A model generated the notes under the pieces. That model searched no databases, had not been told where the DNA came from, and was given only the letters and a program-made list of their open reading frames with translations. Made by a program: the position numbers and the translations under genes. This document shows positions 61,091-64,000 of a DNA stretch of 64,000 nucleotides, one piece after another (positions within the stretch are counted from its first letter, which is position 1; every line of letters begins with the position of its first letter). Source of the stretch: Bradyrhizobium liaoningense (lineage in GTDB: Bacteria; Pseudomonadota; Alphaproteobacteria; Rhizobiales; Xanthobacteraceae); NCBI RefSeq assembly GCF_018130955.1, contig NZ_JAFCJM010000006.1, forward strand, positions 62,001 through 126,000. Reading direction: 5' to 3'.

Positions 61091-61711
61091 ATGTCGCCGA
61101 CCATGCGTGACGACCTGCTGGCCGCCGGGCTCGCGATCTTCGATCGTGTTGGCTTCGAGGGCGCGACCGTGGCGGCGATCCGGGAGCGGGCGCGCGCATC
61201 CAACGGCAGCTTCTTCCACGTCTTCGCATCGAAGCAGGAACTCGCGGGCGCGCTGTTCATCGAAGTGCTCCGCCACTACCACGCCGCCATCCTCGCCGCG
61301 CTCGATCCGGCACCCGGCGCAACGGAGGGCATCGACCGCCTGATCCGCGCCCATCTCGGCTGGGTCGTGACCAGCCGCCGCGAGGCGCGCTATCTGTTCG
61401 AGATCTCGCGCAATGAATGGGGCGACGACATCCGCGATGTCCAGCGCGCGCACAATGCGCGGCTTGCCGAAGGCATCGAGCGCTGGCGTGCGCCCCTGAT
61501 CGCGTGCGGCGATCTCTTGCCGATGGTGCCGGTGATGTTCATCAGTCAGCTCATCGGGCCGGCGCAGGTGTTTTGCCGCGCCTATTTGTCGGGACGCGAC
61601 CGCACAGATCCGCGCAATGAAGCCGATACGCTGATTGCCTGCGCCGTCCGTGCGCTGGTGCCGCCCGACCGCATCACAGCAAGCAACAACAAGAAAGGAG
61701 CCGCGCCATGA
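61091..61711 (+). CDS. TetR-family repressor
   Basis: A 206-residue TetR protein: helix-turn-helix AGLAIFDRVGFEGATVAAIR and RARASNGSFFHVFASKQELA, then a ligand-binding helical domain. The overlapping operators upstream imply autorepression. Its stop overlaps the start of the thioesterase by 4 bp (ATGA), so both are co-expressed. Confidence 0.88.
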   Translation: MSPTMRDDLLAAGLAIFDRVGFEGATVAAIRERARASNGSFFHVFASKQELAGALFIEVLRHYHAAILAALDPAPGATEGIDRLIRAHLGWVVTSRREARYLFEISRNEWGDDIRDVQRAHNARLAEGIERWRAPLIACGDLLPMVPVMFISQLIGPAQVFCRAYLSGRDRTDPRNEADTLIACAVRALVPPDRITASNNKKGAAP

Positions 61712-62175
61712 GAACGGACACCGACCCCGGCTTTGCCGAGATCGCCGAACGCATTCACAGCAATGTCGGCCGGCAGGGGTTCATGAACCTGGTCGGTGCA
61801 GAGCTGTCGGAGCTTGCGCGCGGCGAATGCACGATCGCGGTCGAGCGCCGGCCGGACCTGTTGCAGCAGCACGGCTTCTTCCATGGCGGCGTCACCGCCT
61901 TTCTGGTCGACAATGCCACCACGATCGCAGCGGCCACCTCGCGCGGCCAGCCGGCGCTGACGGCGGAGTACAAGCTCAACCTGCTGTCGCCCGCGGTCGG
62001 CGAAAAACTGATCTGCCGCGCGCGGGTGATCAAGCCGGGGCGCCAGGTCTCGGTCGTCGCGGCCGACGTGTTCTGCGTGACCGACGGTGTCGAGAAGCAC
62101 ACGGCGACCGCGCTGGCCTCGATCGCGATGCTCAACGAGGAGGTCGGCGCGACAACGAAAAGCCCGGCCGCGTGA
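61708..62175 (+). CDS. PaaI-type hotdog thioesterase
   Basis: A 155-residue hotdog-fold protein: RRPDLLQQHGFFHGGVTAFLVDNATTIAA has the HG(G)xxxxxxD motif of PaaI-like thioesterases, with the catalytic Asp. It hydrolyses a CoA thioester, perhaps of an aromatic or acyl substrate sensed by the TetR repressor. The stop lies inside a terminator stem. Confidence 0.82.
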   Translation: MRTDTDPGFAEIAERIHSNVGRQGFMNLVGAELSELARGECTIAVERRPDLLQQHGFFHGGVTAFLVDNATTIAAATSRGQPALTAEYKLNLLSPAVGEKLICRARVIKPGRQVSVVAADVFCVTDGVEKHTATALASIAMLNEEVGATTKSPAA

Positions 62176-62186
62176 ACGGCCGGGCT
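62161..62186 (+). terminator. intrinsic terminator overlapping the thioesterase stop
   Basis: AGCCCGGCCG (62161-62170) and CGGCCGGGCT (62177-62186) form a perfect 10-bp stem. The stop codon TGA (62173-62175) is in the 6-nt loop. No strong T-run follows. Confidence 0.55.
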
Positions 62187-62199
62187 GATCCCTCAAGTC

Positions 62200-62286
62200 G
62201 TCATTGCCGGGCTCGACCCGGCAATCCATCGATCAAAAGAAAGGCTCTCTTTCCGAATGGATGCGCGGGTCAAGCCCGCGCATGAC
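62200..62286. repeat. GTCATTGCCGGG intergenic repeat
   Basis: GTCATTGCCGGGCTCGACCC (62200-62219), then GCAATCCATC, and the inverted form ATGGATGCGCGGGTCAAGCC ending GCGCATGAC. A full hairpin of a repeat family common between Bradyrhizobium genes. Confidence 0.65.
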
Positions 62287-62296
62287 GAGTATGGCG

Positions 62297-62902
62297 CTAC
62301 TTCTCGGTCGCTTCCGCGGCCGGAGCCGGCTGCACGTCGTCGTGGTGGGCTTCCGGATCGAAGAACTCGCCGGCAGCGGCAATCGCTTCGGCAGCGGCGT
62401 CGCGGTCCTCGTTGCGGGTCGAGATGTCCTCGCCGCGGTTGATGCGCTCGGCCTCGTCCTGGCTGCGCGCAACCGTGACGGTGACCTCGACCTCGACCTC
62501 GGGGTGAACGGCGACCGTGATGGCGTGCTTGCCGATGGTCTTGATCGGCGCGTCGAGCTGCACCTGCGGACGGGACAGCGAGACACCGTCGGCTTCGAAG
62601 GCGGTGACCACGTCACGCACCGTGACCGAGCCAAACAGCTGGCCGGCCTCCGAGGCCTGGCGGATCACGATGATGTTCTTGCCCTGGATCTTCTCGGCGA
62701 CCTTGGACGCCTCGGCCTTGGACTGAAGGTTGCGGGCCTCGAGCTCGGCCTTCATGCCGTCATACTTGGCGCGGTTGTCGGCAGTGGCGCGCAGCGCCTT
62801 GCCGCGCTTGAGCAGGAAATTGCGGGCATAGCCGTCGCGAACCTTCACGACTTCGCCCATCTGGCCGAGCTTGTTCACGCGTTCCAGCAAAATGACTTCC
62901 AT
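62297..62902 (-). CDS. rplI: 50S ribosomal protein L9
   Basis: A 201-residue L9: [20 protein letters not shown] and [16 protein letters not shown] form the N-terminal RNA-binding domain, then the long helix, then the C-terminal domain. The tail after ~150 is acidic and Ala-rich, longer than in E. coli, as usual in alphaproteobacteria. It sits just downstream of the DUF2232 gene. Confidence 0.95.
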   Translation of the reverse strand: MEVILLERVNKLGQMGEVVKVRDGYARNFLLKRGKALRATADNRAKYDGMKAELEARNLQSKAEASKVAEKIQGKNIIVIRQASEAGQLFGSVTVRDVVTAFEADGVSLSRPQVQLDAPIKTIGKHAITVAVHPEVEVEVTVTVARSQDEAERINRGEDISTRNEDRDAAAEAIAAAGEFFDPEAHHDDVQPAPAAEATEK

Positions 62903-62954
62903 AATCGTTCTCCTTTTGAAGTGGTCTGAGTTGGTTGGTTGTTCGAAGGTGGAC

Positions 62955-63962
62955 TTAAGGGGTCGGTAGCGGCGGCGGTTGCGACCGGTTGCGCAAATAG
63001 CGTTCGCGGAAGCCGAACACGGCATCCGCAAGTCCGAGGATCACCATCGCCAGCACGGGCCATCCGAAAACGACGACCATCGCGTAGGTCGAGCCGAGCC
63101 AGAACGCCCGGCTCTTCAGCGCGAGCGTCAGCGTATGCAGCACCGCAAAGCCGGTCAGGGCATAGGCCAGCATCAGCGCCGTCGAGAGGATCTGCGCGAT
63201 CATCGCGACGAGACCGCTGGTGAAGCAGAGCGCGATGGCGACGCAGAGCACCGCGAGCGTCATCGGCGGCAGCGCAGCGCTCATCATGTCCGGCCAGGGG
63301 CGGCGCAGCCGGCCCGAGGTCGCCGTCACCTTGGCGCTGAGCCAGAGATTGAGCGTCAGCGTCATCATCGACACGATCGTGGCCGCGGCCGGCGCGATCT
63401 TGACCAGCGCGTCGACGAATTGATCGGTCTCGCCGGTGATCGGCGAATCGCTGGCCCTGAGGATGCGCAGCAGGCCGCGACGCAAGGTGCTGGTGATGCT
63501 GTCGGCGTCGGTGCCGAGCGTGAGCAGCGCGGCCATCGTCGTCAGCGTGGCAAAGCCTGCGATCCAGAGCAGGATGCGACCGAGTGGGTACCATTCGATC
63601 TCGGGTTCGGCGGACGCGGTGCCGTTTGCCGGCACGTCCACGGGGCGGCCGAGCAGCACGAGATGGCCGAGCCACCAGGCGGGCAGTGCGATGGTCACGG
63701 CAAAGGCGATGCAGTAGGGCAGGCCGAAAAGGGCCCCGAGCCCAATCGCGGCGGCAATGCCGCCAAAACTCGCGGCGAGCGGGCCCCAGCCGATCGCGGC
63801 CACCATCAGCGGCAACGGCGCGAGATAGAACAGGACGAGCGAGATCAGCGCGCCCGAGACGATCGAGGCGAACATCAGGGCCGACGCGGCGCCGGCGATC
63901 AGGGCTATGAGTCCAAATACCATCATCAGCTGTCCCGCTCCCTTCGAGCGGTTAGAGGCCAT
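62955..63962 (-). CDS. DUF2232 membrane protein
   Basis: A 335-residue protein with about nine membrane helices ([19 protein letters not shown] ... [19 protein letters not shown]) and a Pro-rich end. DUF2232 proteins are encoded between rpsR and rplI in many Alphaproteobacteria; the role is unknown. ATG at 63962 is preferred over a TTG at 63971. Confidence 0.8.
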   Translation of the reverse strand: MASNRSKGAGQLMMVFGLIALIAGAASALMFASIVSGALISLVLFYLAPLPLMVAAIGWGPLAASFGGIAAAIGLGALFGLPYCIAFAVTIALPAWWLGHLVLLGRPVDVPANGTASAEPEIEWYPLGRILLWIAGFATLTTMAALLTLGTDADSITSTLRRGLLRILRASDSPITGETDQFVDALVKIAPAAATIVSMMTLTLNLWLSAKVTATSGRLRRPWPDMMSAALPPMTLAVLCVAIALCFTSGLVAMIAQILSTALMLAYALTGFAVLHTLTLALKSRAFWLGSTYAMVVVFGWPVLAMVILGLADAVFGFRERYLRNRSQPPPLPTP

Positions 63963-64000
63963 CAGCCCCAACCATCGGCAACCGGACGACCCGGAAGCCT

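Overview
The window is high-GC alphaproteobacterial chromosome, most likely Bradyrhizobium or a close relative. Supporting signs are the cvpA-purF, yfgM-like/der and rplI neighbourhoods, three complete or partial branched-chain amino-acid (Liv) uptake elements, an orfA-pit phosphate pair, and several families of palindromic intergenic repeats typical of that group. No plasmid, phage, insertion-sequence, CRISPR or rRNA signature was seen.

Layout. 1-8 kb holds an acyl-CoA dehydrogenase (cut by the window edge), an AraC regulator, a catalytically degenerate peptide-deformylase homologue, a MAPEG protein, an NmrA-like reductase, two MFS carriers and a fused MarR-acetyltransferase. 8-15.7 kb holds a VOC protein, a YjbR protein, an acetolactate-synthase-like enzyme with a Lin0512 protein, a GNAT, a serine hydrolase, a broken AhpD-type gene, and an ArsR/AHSA1/DUF899/membrane-protein cassette. 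15.8-19.7 kb is the most interesting part: on the minus strand four tandem structured RNAs precede rsr (Ro60/TROVE) and rtcB (RNA ligase). 19.7-26 kb is mixed accessory metabolism (DUF429, SDR, GST, TauE/SafE with TetR, hydrolase, CsaA, Spx/ArsC-like, PAS-like). 26.5-31.2 kb is a complete livGFKHM operon. 31.4-33 kb is the DUF47-pit phosphate pair under a reversed Pho box, followed by prfC, an exported protein, nnrU and an acyl-CoA synthetase. 38-46.6 kb runs yfgM-like, lipoprotein, der, MFS, orphan Liv-type binding protein, SDR, purF and cvpA. 46.7-57.5 kb has radA, a binding-protein/GGDEF-EAL signalling pair, TauE, GFA, an SGNH-like exported protein, xth, alr and dnaB. 58-64 kb has cfa, a c-heme protein with a long disordered tail, a TetR-thioesterase operon, rplI and a DUF2232 membrane protein.

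RNA-repair locus. Each of the four RNAs (18.6-19.2 kb, minus strand) is closed by a different but fully complementary terminal stem, followed in all four by the same bulged U, GG/CC pairs and internal loop, and then a co-varying upper stem. Two of them (Ya, Yb) carry a circularly permuted tRNA-like domain: T-arm, a capped acceptor stem, then D-arm. This is the architecture of bacterial Y RNAs (YrlA), the RNA partners of Ro60/Rsr. Yb even keeps a 7-bp acceptor stem, the U8-A9 linker and an encoded ACCA. The array, rsr and rtcB read as one operon for RNA quality control and repair. A strong promoter and a terminator/antiterminator-like leader lie upstream.

Regulation visible in sequence. Several self-contained repressor cassettes have operators placed directly on their promoters: MarR-GNAT and ArsR-AHSA1 (both apparently leaderless mRNAs), TetR-thioesterase (two overlapping palindromes), and TetR-TauE. 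All functional calls rest on reading motifs and context; no database search was run.
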